Assembly (NCBI GenBank): GCA_003278875.1
Contig: QCCQ01000006.1
Coordinates: 1-64,000 of the forward strand
Reading direction: 5' to 3'
From: Prochlorococcus sp. AG-347-L21
Lineage (GTDB): Bacteria; Cyanobacteriota; Cyanobacteriia; PCC-6307; Cyanobiaceae
Length of the DNA: 64,000 nt
A program made the position numbers and the translations under genes. The notes below the pieces were generated by a model. The model searched no databases and was not told the origin of the DNA. It saw only the letters and a list, made by a program, of their open reading frames with translations. Below are positions 47,365 to 54,525 of this stretch, in pieces (the stretch's first letter is position 1; every line of letters begins with the position of its first letter).

Positions 47365-48387
47365 GTGCAAAAACTTAAAAAAATAATCTTTTCAGTATTT
47401 ACATGTACATTTTTGCTAAACGTTAATTTACCTTCTTTTTCAACAGAAAAAGAAGTCAAAGTTTATTCGGGTAGGCATTACAACACAGATAGAAGTCTTT
47501 ATAAAAAGTTTGCAGAAGAAACAGGAATTAAAGTTAGGTTAATAGAGGCAGCAGGAATTTCTTTAATCGAAAGAATGAAACGAGAAGGGAAGAATTCTCA
47601 AGCAGACTTAATATTGTTAGTAGATGCCGCAAGAATTACTAATGCAGCTAAAGCTGGATTACTCCAATCAATAGAATCTTCTAATTTAGAAAATGATGTA
47701 CCTGTTGGATTAAAAGATCCAGACAGGGAATGGTATGCATTAACAAGAAGGGTAAGGGTTATGATAGCGAATCCAAAAGTGGTCGATGTTAGCAAGATAA
47801 ATTACTACACTGATTTAGCTGATCCTTCTTTAAAAGGAAAAGTATGTTTAAGAAATAGAAAAAGTCCATATAATCAATCTTTAGTTGCCAATCAAATAAT
47901 TAACAAAGGTGAATCAGAAACTAAAGCTTGGCTAAGCGGTATGATTTCAAACGTTTCAAAACCTTTTTTTCCAGGGGATATCGCAATAATTAGAGCAGTT
48001 TCAAAGAAAAAATGCGGAGTAGGTATCGTTAATCATTATTATGTCGCAAGAATGTTAGCTGGTGTTAATGGGAGAAGAGATGCTTTATATGCAAAAAAAA
48101 CTAAAGTCCTTACACCTAATCCTGCACACGTAAATATTAGTGCTGGAGGAGTTGCAAAATATGCAACAAATAAAAATGAAGCTATTCAGTTGCTTGAATT
48201 CTTAGCATCTCCTGAAGGAAGCAAAGGTTTGGCATCGCCAACTTTTGAACATCCTTTGAAGGAAGTAAATCAGAATGAAATAGTAAAGAATTTTGGAGAG
48301 TTTACACCTGATAGTGTCACTGTTGAAGACCTTGGAGAAAAAAATTCGTTAGCTCTAAAATTGATGAAAGATGCAGGGTGGAATTAA
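47365..48387 (+). CDS. futA: Iron(III) ABC transporter substrate-binding protein, FutA/IdiA type
   Basis: 340 residues from GTG 47365. A signal peptide (about 1-27) precedes KEVKVYSGRHYNTDRSLYKKF, the opening of FutA/IdiA/FbpA-type proteins. NHYYVARML near residue 230 holds the paired Tyr ligands for Fe(III). AGLLQ, DREWYALTRRVRVM and the C-terminal FEHPLKEV fit the family. It delivers iron in the periplasm to an ABC permease not encoded in this window. A shared promoter region with the PKHD gene suggests common control by iron. Confidence 0.93.
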   Translation: MQKLKKIIFSVFTCTFLLNVNLPSFSTEKEVKVYSGRHYNTDRSLYKKFAEETGIKVRLIEAAGISLIERMKREGKNSQADLILLVDAARITNAAKAGLLQSIESSNLENDVPVGLKDPDREWYALTRRVRVMIANPKVVDVSKINYYTDLADPSLKGKVCLRNRKSPYNQSLVANQIINKGESETKAWLSGMISNVSKPFFPGDIAIIRAVSKKKCGVGIVNHYYVARMLAGVNGRRDALYAKKTKVLTPNPAHVNISAGGVAKYATNKNEAIQLLEFLASPEGSKGLASPTFEHPLKEVNQNEIVKNFGEFTPDSVTVEDLGEKNSLALKLMKDAGWN

Positions 48388-48449
48388 CAATTAAGATAAT
48401 TATATAATTCATAATTTTCTATTTATTATGGGCATACTTATAAACAGGC

Positions 48450-48534
48450 GGAGAGGTGGCTGAGTGGTCGAAAGCGAACGACTCGAAATCGTTTAATAGG
48501 AAACTATTCGTGGGTTCGAATCCCACCCTCTCCG
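48450..48534 (+). tRNA. tRNA-Ser(CGA)
   Basis: An 85-nt class II tRNA. The acceptor stem is GGAGAGG/CCTCTCC with discriminator G. The anticodon stem is AACGA/TCGTT with loop CTCGAAA (anticodon CGA). A long variable arm follows (TTAATAGG ... CTATTCG region) and then the T-arm GTGGGTTCGAATCCCAC. No CCA is encoded. It reads UCG codons. The accessory-looking region starts just downstream. Confidence 0.97.
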
Positions 48535-48726
48535 GTTAATAGAATTATTAACACTGTTAATTTTTTGAGTTCTAATTCAAATTTCAGTTATAGAAAAGAG
48601 TTCTAAGAAATATAAATTTCTTTATAGTTGTTTTTTTTTATTAGTGTTGGTGGTTGGGTTTAATTATTAATTTAAAAGGGTTATGAAAAGATGTTTTTTC
48701 TTGTGATAACATTCTGAAAAACCGCA

Positions 48727-49458
48727 ATGAATATGAATAACGAAGGGGAAGCACTTACTCAAAATAGACTTGGATTTGAGAAATTAAATATTGCATTAGG
48801 CATTCTTTATAAAGAGTGGTATGAACTCATATCAAATCAACTTTCTGAATTAGATGGAATGAACCTTGAATTGGGTTGCGGTGCTAGTTTTATGCACAAA
48901 ATAATTAAAAGCGTTAAAAAATCAGATGTTTTTATAAACTCAAACACTGACTTTAAAATAGATGCAATGGACCTAGGATTAAATTTTGAAAATAAAATAT
49001 CAAATTTAATTTTAGTTAATGTTTTCCATCACATAAGTAATCCTGAATTATTTTTAAGGTCAGCGGAAAAATCCCTTTTGAAAGGCGGGAGAATAATTAT
49101 GGTTGAACCTAGTAATAATATCTGGAGTAGGTTGGTTTATAAACTAGTTGGACATGAAAAGTTTGATACCGAACAAACAACATGGGAGTTTGAATCAAAT
49201 GATCCTTTATTAGATTCAAATCAAGCACTTTCATGGATAATTTTTAAAAGAGACTATAAAAAATTTAAAAAATTATTTCCTAAATTTTCTATACTCAATA
49301 AGAAAAGTATGATGCCCTTGTCTTATTTGTTGAGTGGAGGACATACTCATAATACTAAAGTTGGTAAAATCTTCATAATGGTAATTAGGAAAATAGAAAG
49401 AATGTTTTTTGATAATAAATTTGGAATATTTGATCTAATATGTATAGAAAAGAACTGA
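48727..49458 (+). CDS. SAM-dependent methyltransferase, type 11-like
   Basis: A 243-residue protein. NLELGCGASFMHKI is the SAM-binding motif I, LILVNVFHHISNPELF the motif IV/post-motif and KGGRIIMVEPS the motif V strand. The C-terminal half (about 130-243) is basic and amphipathic and may contact membranes or a lipid substrate. The next gene, a membrane protein, starts 19 bases before this one ends, in another frame, so the two are probably translated together. The substrate is unknown; lipid or quinone methylation is only suggested. Confidence 0.8.
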   Translation: MNMNNEGEALTQNRLGFEKLNIALGILYKEWYELISNQLSELDGMNLELGCGASFMHKIIKSVKKSDVFINSNTDFKIDAMDLGLNFENKISNLILVNVFHHISNPELFLRSAEKSLLKGGRIIMVEPSNNIWSRLVYKLVGHEKFDTEQTTWEFESNDPLLDSNQALSWIIFKRDYKKFKKLFPKFSILNKKSMMPLSYLLSGGHTHNTKVGKIFIMVIRKIERMFFDNKFGIFDLICIEKN

Positions 49459-49988
49459 ATTTTAAATCAATAATTTTTAAAGTCCTTTTTATATATTTAG
49501 TGGTTTATTTTTTGACATTAATATTTAGATATAATAATGATATTGAATCTTTATTAAATAATGTTCACTATAAATATTTAATATTTTTGAATATAATCTC
49601 TATTTCTTTGGGTCTGCCTTTAACAATATTTTTTGACTTTATTTTAATTAAGTTTTTTGGTTTGTACTATATTTTATTTTTTGCTCCAGTTTTAACATTT
49701 TTGGGATTAGTTCAAGTATTGATTTTAAGGAAAATTAATTTCAAGTTTTCTAGAAGTATTTGGTTTATAAAAAATCCTAAAAAAACTTATCATTATAAAT
49801 TTTTTGAAAAAGTTAATTTTAAATCATCTTATATCTTAATCTTGAGAACTTTCCCGATTTTACCTTTTTTACTAGGTAGTTATTTCATTGCTTCTTCTAA
49901 AAGTAAAAAAAAGATTATTTTTATAAATTCATTTTTTGGTTCATGTTTTTATTATCTTTTTCTATTTTTAATAATTGGTAATTCTTAG
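49440..49988 (+). CDS. VTT/DedA-like membrane protein
   Basis: A 182-residue hydrophobic protein. Helices lie at about 10-30, 48-70, 75-95, 135-150 and 155-178. The arrangement SYILILRTFPILPFLLGSYF followed by INSFFGSCFYYLFLFL recalls the R-x-x-P-x-x-P and G-x-x-P region of VTT (SNARE-associated, TVP38/DedA) proteins. Extremely AT-rich. Start ATG 49440 overlaps the methyltransferase gene by 19 bases. Likely role: scramblase-like or lipid-related, by family; uncertain. Confidence 0.6.
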   Translation: MYRKELNFKSIIFKVLFIYLVVYFLTLIFRYNNDIESLLNNVHYKYLIFLNIISISLGLPLTIFFDFILIKFFGLYYILFFAPVLTFLGLVQVLILRKINFKFSRSIWFIKNPKKTYHYKFFEKVNFKSSYILILRTFPILPFLLGSYFIASSKSKKKIIFINSFFGSCFYYLFLFLIIGNS

Positions 49989-50160
49989 TAAAAATTTATT
50001 AATGAAATTTTATGGATTTTGTTATTGATCGTCCAGTAACTGCAAGTTTGTGTTTTTTGGGATATTTGATTGTCTAAATATGGTGTTGGTGGATTCTTTA
50101 AGATTGCTTTTGTATAATGAGGGATTTCGGATTTTTCTACTATGGAAGTAGGTATCATTT

Positions 50161-50400
50161 TCATTTGATTTTCTTCTCAAAATCTTTGAATGATGATTGC
50201 ATTCGACCTATATTTTCTACCGGATCATCTTTATCTAATTCTCTTATTTCTCTCCATCTTGAATACATATATCCAAGATAGATTCCTTGCATAAAGTTTT
50301 TTGGTCCATCTTCTAGAAGATTTTTTGAAAATTTATCATTAAATTTTCCACTTTCTAATAATTCTTTCTGCCAAAATTTGTCATCCCATTTAGTACTCAT
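50161..50400 (-). CDS. Small soluble hypothetical protein
   Basis: A 79-residue charged helical protein (STKWDDKFWQKELLE ... NFMQGIYLGYMYSRW ... DPVENIGRMQSSFKDFEKK). It has no signal or membrane segment and no recognised family. The ATG start and regular codon use favour a real gene. The 172-base gap before it holds a 21-residue plus-strand frame only. Confidence 0.6.
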   Translation of the reverse strand: MSTKWDDKFWQKELLESGKFNDKFSKNLLEDGPKNFMQGIYLGYMYSRWREIRELDKDDPVENIGRMQSSFKDFEKKIK

Positions 50401-50659
50401 ATTTTACTTACATACTTTGAACTAATCAAAAGAGATTTTAATCATTATCCTGTAAAAAAGAAAGAGTATGTTTTATCTTATAAGTCTAATTCTTTAACAA
50501 AAAGTTTTAATAAAATAAAAAAAAATACGAGGGCATTTGTTTGCTCTATTCGAGTTTTATGCAACTCGTTGTCCACAAAGTCGAAGAAGTAATTGTGACA
50601 CCCTAATTATTTCTACTTCTACTGGATTGAAAATGATAGTCGCGACAACCACAAAGCAC

Positions 50660-50681
50660 TAATACTCGGGTATTAATACTC
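50660..50681 (+). promoter_or_regulatory. Direct repeat TAATACTC x2 upstream of the CP12-like gene
   Basis: TAATACTC occurs at 50660-50667 and again at 50674-50681, separated by six bases. AATAC and GTATT also form a hairpin there (50661-50665 with 50670-50674). The element is 56 bases before the ATG of the CP12-like gene. A small palindrome GTCGCGAC lies at 50639-50646. Candidate regulator sites, unproven. The rest of the 336-base gap 50401-50736 shows no gene. Confidence 0.3.
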
Positions 50682-50736
50682 TATTAATTTCTATTGAATA
50701 GGAGGATAATTAAAGAGAATAGGTATAGGAGGTTTT

Positions 50737-50895
50737 ATGAGACTCACCACTCCATTAACTGCTCTTAGAAATGCAACTTCAGATGTTTGGAGAATGCATG
50801 ATTTTAATTATCAACTGCCCAAAGATAATAAACAAGATTATTGGGAAAAAGAATGCATAGACCACCCAACAAGTTTTCATTGCAAAGTTTACTAA
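50737..50895 (+). CDS. 52-residue protein with CP12-like C-terminal motif
   Basis: ATG 50737 to TAA 50895, with a perfect AGGAGG ribosome-binding site at 50727-50732. The N-terminal half (MRLTTPLTALRNATSDVW) is unrelated to CP12. The last 18 residues, from YWEKECIDHP to CKVY, contain two Cys exactly nine residues apart in C-x-D-x-P-x4-C-K-V-Y. CP12, the redox linker that binds GAPDH and phosphoribulokinase, ends with the same pattern (C-E-D-N-P-x4-C-R-x-Y). The N-terminal Cys pair of full CP12 is missing. It may be a GAPDH-binding mini-protein. Own terminator follows. Confidence 0.7.
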   Translation: MRLTTPLTALRNATSDVWRMHDFNYQLPKDNKQDYWEKECIDHPTSFHCKVY

Positions 50896-50920
50896 AGGTA
50901 ATATAAATTAAGATATTAAT

Positions 50921-50950
50921 AAAGACCCCAGTCAGGGTCTTTTCTTTTAT
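50921..50950 (+). terminator. Rho-independent terminator after the CP12-like gene
   Basis: AAAGACCC and GGGTCTTT form an eight-base stem with a short loop (CAGTCA), followed by TCTTTT. It lies 25 bases after the stop codon and shows that the small gene is a single transcription unit before the rhomboid gene. Confidence 0.9.
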
Positions 50951-50984
50951 TTAAGAAGAAATTTTTTAATTTAAAAATTTAAAA

Positions 50985-51587
50985 ATGCCTTTTAATAATC
51001 CAATATCAAAATATGATTGGCAGTACTTTTTAACTGGATTTTCTTTAATTTCAGTTTTTATTTCAACAGATTTAATTGGAGTTATTGATAAAGAATATTT
51101 TTACTTTGTACCAAGATTAATTAGTGATCAACCCTATAGGATTTTCACATCAATACTTACTCATGCAGATTTAAATCATTTATTAAGTAATCTCGGTGGA
51201 ATAATCATCACTAGATATTTTTTGATAAGACTTGGAATTAAAAGCAGATTTTTTTATTTGAAATTTGTTTTAATTTGTTCTTTTTTAAATTTTATTATTA
51301 TCTGGGTTTACGAAAAGATCTTATCGTATTTTAATATCTATCCGAATTATGCCGCTTTAGGATTTAGTGGAATAATTTATGCTTTATTTGGATTCTTACT
51401 ATTAACTTCTTGTTATGGAAAGAAATATTTTTTAGGTAAAGAAGTTGGTTTTAAGTCCAATTATGAAGTTCAAAAAATGTCAAAGACAATATGCCTCATA
51501 GGATTGATTTTCTCTTTTTTGCCCGGAGTAAGTTTAATAGGTCATTTAAGTGGATTTATTGCAGGGTGTTTTTTATACCTAATCTAA
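50985..51587 (+). CDS. Rhomboid-family intramembrane serine protease
   Basis: A 200-residue protein with about six helices. Conserved features: HADLNHLLSNLGG at about 60-72 (H-x-x-x-N region), the GFSGIIYALFG motif with the catalytic Ser (GxSG) near residue 126, and LIGHLSGFIAG near the C-terminus with the catalytic His. It cleaves membrane proteins within the bilayer. AT-rich with no upstream operon partner; a terminator of the previous unit precedes it by 35 bases. Confidence 0.88.
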   Translation: MPFNNPISKYDWQYFLTGFSLISVFISTDLIGVIDKEYFYFVPRLISDQPYRIFTSILTHADLNHLLSNLGGIIITRYFLIRLGIKSRFFYLKFVLICSFLNFIIIWVYEKILSYFNIYPNYAALGFSGIIYALFGFLLLTSCYGKKYFLGKEVGFKSNYEVQKMSKTICLIGLIFSFLPGVSLIGHLSGFIAGCFLYLI

Positions 51588-52140
51588 TTAAGATAAATTA
51601 TTAGATCAAATTAATATAGATAATATTTCTCCAAATTTCCAAATCTTTTTGTTACTCTTGACTTCTAAATAGATCAATTTTGATATCAAAAGTAACTATT
51701 ATTCGAAAATTATAAAGAGTAATCCAATTGCAAGTTAGGGTGCAGGTAATAAGATATAAGTTTTATTTTCAACTACTCTATGGAATCTTCCCGAGTATCG
51801 ATGAAAGGTTGAGTAATATTAATTCTGAATAAAGCAACATGTTTAAAAATGGTAAAAGAAGAGAATGATTTTGATATTTATCACGCAGTAGTAAATACAA
51901 ATACTCAAAGACAATAAAATGAAATTGAAGCAATTATGAAAAACTTAACTAAACAGAATTGAAGTTAATCTCAACAAATACTGCAGTAGTTGATACTAAA
52001 AACCAGTTTTCAAATCTTTATCTAATTTGGGAGGGGAAGTGCTAACTACTACTCTGGAGATGATTAATACCTTTCATCGTCAGTTTTTATAAATCAAATT
52101 CCCCTATCAAAATGATTTTTACGAGTAAACAAAGAACCCC
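51588..52140 (+). pseudogene. Degenerate coding-like stretch with porin-like leader
   Basis: No frame of useful length is present. Bases 51646-51745 resemble the porin leader: TTTTTGTTACTCT is shared with 44885-44897, then AATAGAT versus TATAGAT, and GCAAGTTAGGGTGCAGGTAA versus GCAACTTTAGTGTGAGGTAA (identical at most positions). Downstream, short frames interrupted by stops include MVKEENDFDIYHAVV (from 51849) and one near 52020-52085 reading GRGSANYYSGDD, like the SFTGDDNLY stretch of the porin. This looks like a decayed porin-type gene, but the similarity is by eye and weak. Confidence 0.35.
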
Positions 52141-52160
52141 TCTAAATTAGGGTGCTTTTT
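52134..52160 (+). terminator. Terminator-like hairpin
   Basis: ACCCCTCTAA and TTAGGGTG form an imperfect stem around a single A, followed by CTTTTT. It ends the degenerate stretch and may be its former terminator. Pairing includes one mismatch, so the call is moderate. Confidence 0.5.
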
Positions 52161-52263
52161 CATAAAAAATATCCTTAAAAAAATATAACTGGCACATGTT
52201 ATGTTTAGTAACATTGCGTTCGCCCCATCCACGCAAATGAAATTTATGACATAATCTATAAAT

Positions 52264-52356
52264 GTGTGAAGGAGTGATTGTACTGAAAAAGTGGAAACAA
52301 GGATACACTTGATTAGTCAATCCAATAAAGACCTCTAGAAAAAGAGGTCTTTTTTA
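52264..52356 (+). ncRNA. Candidate Yfr2-family small RNA
   Basis: About 90 nt after a TATAAA box (52257-52262). GATTG+ACT (52276-52284, one bulge) pairs with AGTCAATC (52315-52322). Inside, AAGTG (52289-52293) pairs with CACTT (52306-52310), exposing the loop GAAACAAGGATA. The 5' half of the loop, GGAAACA then AGGA, matches the element AGGAAACANGGAANUC that I recall for cyanobacterial Yfr2 RNAs. A strong terminator ends it. No long open frame lies inside (the longest starts at 52263 and has 16 codons). Length, loop and terminator all fit Yfr2. Confidence 0.6.
52327..52356 (+). terminator. Strong Rho-independent terminator of the small RNA
   Basis: AAAGACCTCT (52327-52336) and AGAGGTCTTT (52343-52352) form a perfect ten-base stem with loop AGAAAA, followed by more Ts. 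It ends the candidate Yfr2 RNA and isolates the large exported-protein gene downstream. Confidence 0.95.
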
Positions 52357-52447
52357 TGCTAATTAATTACCTAGAGAATTATATTTATACATCTTGTGTT
52401 ACTTAAGTATAATTTGAAATAGACTAATGAATCCGTAAAGTTTTCAT

Positions 52448-54142
52448 ATGAAATTGATTTTTTATGTATTTTTATTTAGTCAATTTTTAAATTTTCTTGG
52501 AGTCTTTGCAGACAAACTCAAGGAAAGTTCGTCTGAAATTAATCCTATTAATTGGGAAAAGGTGGAGGAAAATAAATCTAAAGCGTTGAAAAAGATTATC
52601 TGGAAATCTTACAAAGGGGATGAAAGTTATTTTAAAAATGGTAACAAAGAAGGTTTTTCAATCAATCAACCTTTGGAGACAAAATCCTCCATGATGGAGG
52701 CATCAATTTGGCGCAATCGAACCTTGCGTTTTTCCTTTGAGGAAATTCATATGCCAGATGCCGGCGAAATCATGGGTTTGTACAGTATCGGGGCTTATGA
52801 TCGACTCAATCCTTGGCTTTATGGTGGTATAACTCTTTACGGCGCTGCGACTGGACGTCGTGGGGGGTTTTTTACTGGTGGCTACACCTTGGGATTAGAA
52901 CATCATTTAACCGATAACATAATTATCGACGCCGGAGGTTATTTGGGTGCTGGAGGCGGCGGTGCAGCGCCTCAAGGTGGAGGATTAATGGTACGACCCC
53001 ATGTCGGTCTAAAGTTCGACCTTAGCTGGAGTACGCTGGGGTTAAATTATTCCTACGTAGACTTCCCCAACGGAGATATTTCCAGCGATGCAATGGCTCT
53101 TTCACTAGATATTCCTTTTAATTCTCCTATATTCAGTTGGGAAAATAATGGACTAACAGAGGCTGATTACTTCGGAGCCGAATTGAGCAATGTGAGCCGC
53201 CATCGATCACACCTAGCCGCTCGCATTCGTACCTATTATCCGTCTAGCGACAGCAAAACAACTTCCGGGGGATCGTTTGATGATTCATTGGGGCTGGTGG
53301 GTGTAGATTACTCTTACTTTCTTGATGAAAATTGGTTTGCCACTTTTGAAACTGCTGGTGCTGTTTCAGGTGGCGTAGGCGGATATGCTGAACTTTTGGG
53401 CGGGATAGGGTATCGATTACCCCTAACTAAAGATAATCGTCTGGCCCTGCTCCCAGCCCTAACTATTGGCGGTGCCGGTGGCGGAGCGGTTGAAACCGGG
53501 GGAGGATTTGTTGCTCGAGCAAATCTAGGGTTGGAATACCAACTCTTTCCTGATTTGAATATTATTATCGACGGCGGCTATCTCACAGCCCCAGATGGCC
53601 TTTTTGAGACATCATATGTTGGCTTCAATTTGACATATGTTATGGAAACTTTTGCTAAGGATCAAAAAGGAACACCTTTAAGGAAAACAGACCTTCTACA
53701 ATCCAATAAATGGCGTTTTCGCCCAGCGCACCAATTGTATTTTGACGCGCAACGCAAGGATAGATCTTCGCGGGATATGCTGCTTTTAGGAGGTAAAGTA
53801 GATTTAATGGTCGGAGATAGGTGGTATCTTACAGGACAAGGATTAAGTGCGTATGAAGGAGGTGCAGGTGGCTATTCAGAAGGACACTGGGGGATAGGCA
53901 TTCTTGGTCCGAGCTGGAAAAATTGGCGACTTTATGGAGAAATGCTCATAGGTGCTGGAGGGGGTGGAGGTGTCGATAGCGGTAGCGCTTTGTTATACAA
54001 ACCAAGTATCGGGTTAGAGTACAATTTAAATAATGACTTCAGCCTTCAAACTGGAATAGGAAAAGTTATTTCTAAAGAAGGTAATCTTGATGCCAATACC
54101 TTGGACCTCAGCCTTGTTTGGCGTTTTGGGACCCTAAAATAA
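52448..54142 (+). CDS. Exported three-repeat glycine-rich beta protein, foreign base composition
   Basis: A 564-residue protein. A signal peptide (1-21, ending GVFA) precedes a charged linker. Three repeats of about 165-175 residues follow, each with a glycine block then a strand: LGAGGGGAAPQGGG..VRPHVGLKF (about 166-190), GGAGGGAVETGGG..ANLGLEYQL (about 341-366), GAGGGGGVDSGSA..KPSIGLEYNL (about 502-527). Alternating aromatic strands and the end LSLVWRFGTLK suggest an outer-membrane beta structure. Bases 52741-52860 have 59 of 120 G or C, against 27 of 120 in the rhomboid gene at 51001-51120. I know no family; transfer from another lineage is likely. Confidence 0.85.
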   Translation: MKLIFYVFLFSQFLNFLGVFADKLKESSSEINPINWEKVEENKSKALKKIIWKSYKGDESYFKNGNKEGFSINQPLETKSSMMEASIWRNRTLRFSFEEIHMPDAGEIMGLYSIGAYDRLNPWLYGGITLYGAATGRRGGFFTGGYTLGLEHHLTDNIIIDAGGYLGAGGGGAAPQGGGLMVRPHVGLKFDLSWSTLGLNYSYVDFPNGDISSDAMALSLDIPFNSPIFSWENNGLTEADYFGAELSNVSRHRSHLAARIRTYYPSSDSKTTSGGSFDDSLGLVGVDYSYFLDENWFATFETAGAVSGGVGGYAELLGGIGYRLPLTKDNRLALLPALTIGGAGGGAVETGGGFVARANLGLEYQLFPDLNIIIDGGYLTAPDGLFETSYVGFNLTYVMETFAKDQKGTPLRKTDLLQSNKWRFRPAHQLYFDAQRKDRSSRDMLLLGGKVDLMVGDRWYLTGQGLSAYEGGAGGYSEGHWGIGILGPSWKNWRLYGEMLIGAGGGGGVDSGSALLYKPSIGLEYNLNNDFSLQTGIGKVISKEGNLDANTLDLSLVWRFGTLK

Positions 54143-54273
54143 AAATCTAGATAATTTAGTTGGTTTGGAAATAAAGTTGGAATGTTAGCTTCAGCGTAAT
54201 CTTGGATAACTTTCTCAAGAAAAGAAATTAAGAATTTGAATAAATTAAATTTTTAGTTAAAGAAACAAAAAAT

Positions 54274-54525
54274 TTATTCCTCCCAAAACGGGTCTGTAGT
54301 GAGAGAAACTTTTAATGGACTTTTTTTATTGTTTTTAATTTCACTTATACAAGCTCTTAATGTTTTACCATTAACATCTATTTCACAAGCACCGCAACTT
54401 CCTGTAAGACAGCCAGTTGGAATTTCTAAACCTGCTTTTTCTGCAGATGAGAACCAATCATCTCCCTCCGAAACGAATGTTTCATTATTATTTGGCCATA
54501 TTACTTTTATTTTTTTTTCTTTCAA
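54274..54525 (-). CDS. [2Fe-2S] ferredoxin with close fourth cysteine
   Basis: An 83-residue protein. Cys39, Cys44 and Cys47 (CLTGSCGAC) bind the cluster, with Cys59 in LRACIS as the fourth ligand. In photosynthetic PetF the fourth Cys lies some 30 residues after the third; here the distance is 12, like the ferredoxin domains of molybdenum hydroxylases. It is thus an adrenodoxin-unlike, non-PetF electron carrier. Its ATG overlaps the cobQ stop by 4 bases, so they are coupled. The partner is unknown. Confidence 0.85.
   Translation of the reverse strand: MKEKKIKVIWPNNNETFVSEGDDWFSSAEKAGLEIPTGCLTGSCGACEIDVNGKTLRACISEIKNNKKSPLKVSLTTDPFWEE

Noticed and set aside
50012-50077. A 21-residue frame starting MDFVIDRPVTASLCFLG that looks like the first helix of an RND efflux pump
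   Set aside because: Too short, with no continuation in any frame; likely chance similarity.
52263-52313. A 16-codon frame (MCEGVIVLKKWKQGYT) inside the small RNA
   Set aside because: The fold, the Yfr2-like loop and terminator explain the segment better. The frame is too short to support.
52448-54142. Porin or OprB-type assignment for the three-repeat protein
   Set aside because: No SLH, coiled coil or porin-like strand pattern matching the porin at 44949; the repeats are of another type.
48450-54142. Mobile element or prophage after tRNA-Ser
   Set aside because: No integrase, transposase or copy of the tRNA 3' end was found in the region.
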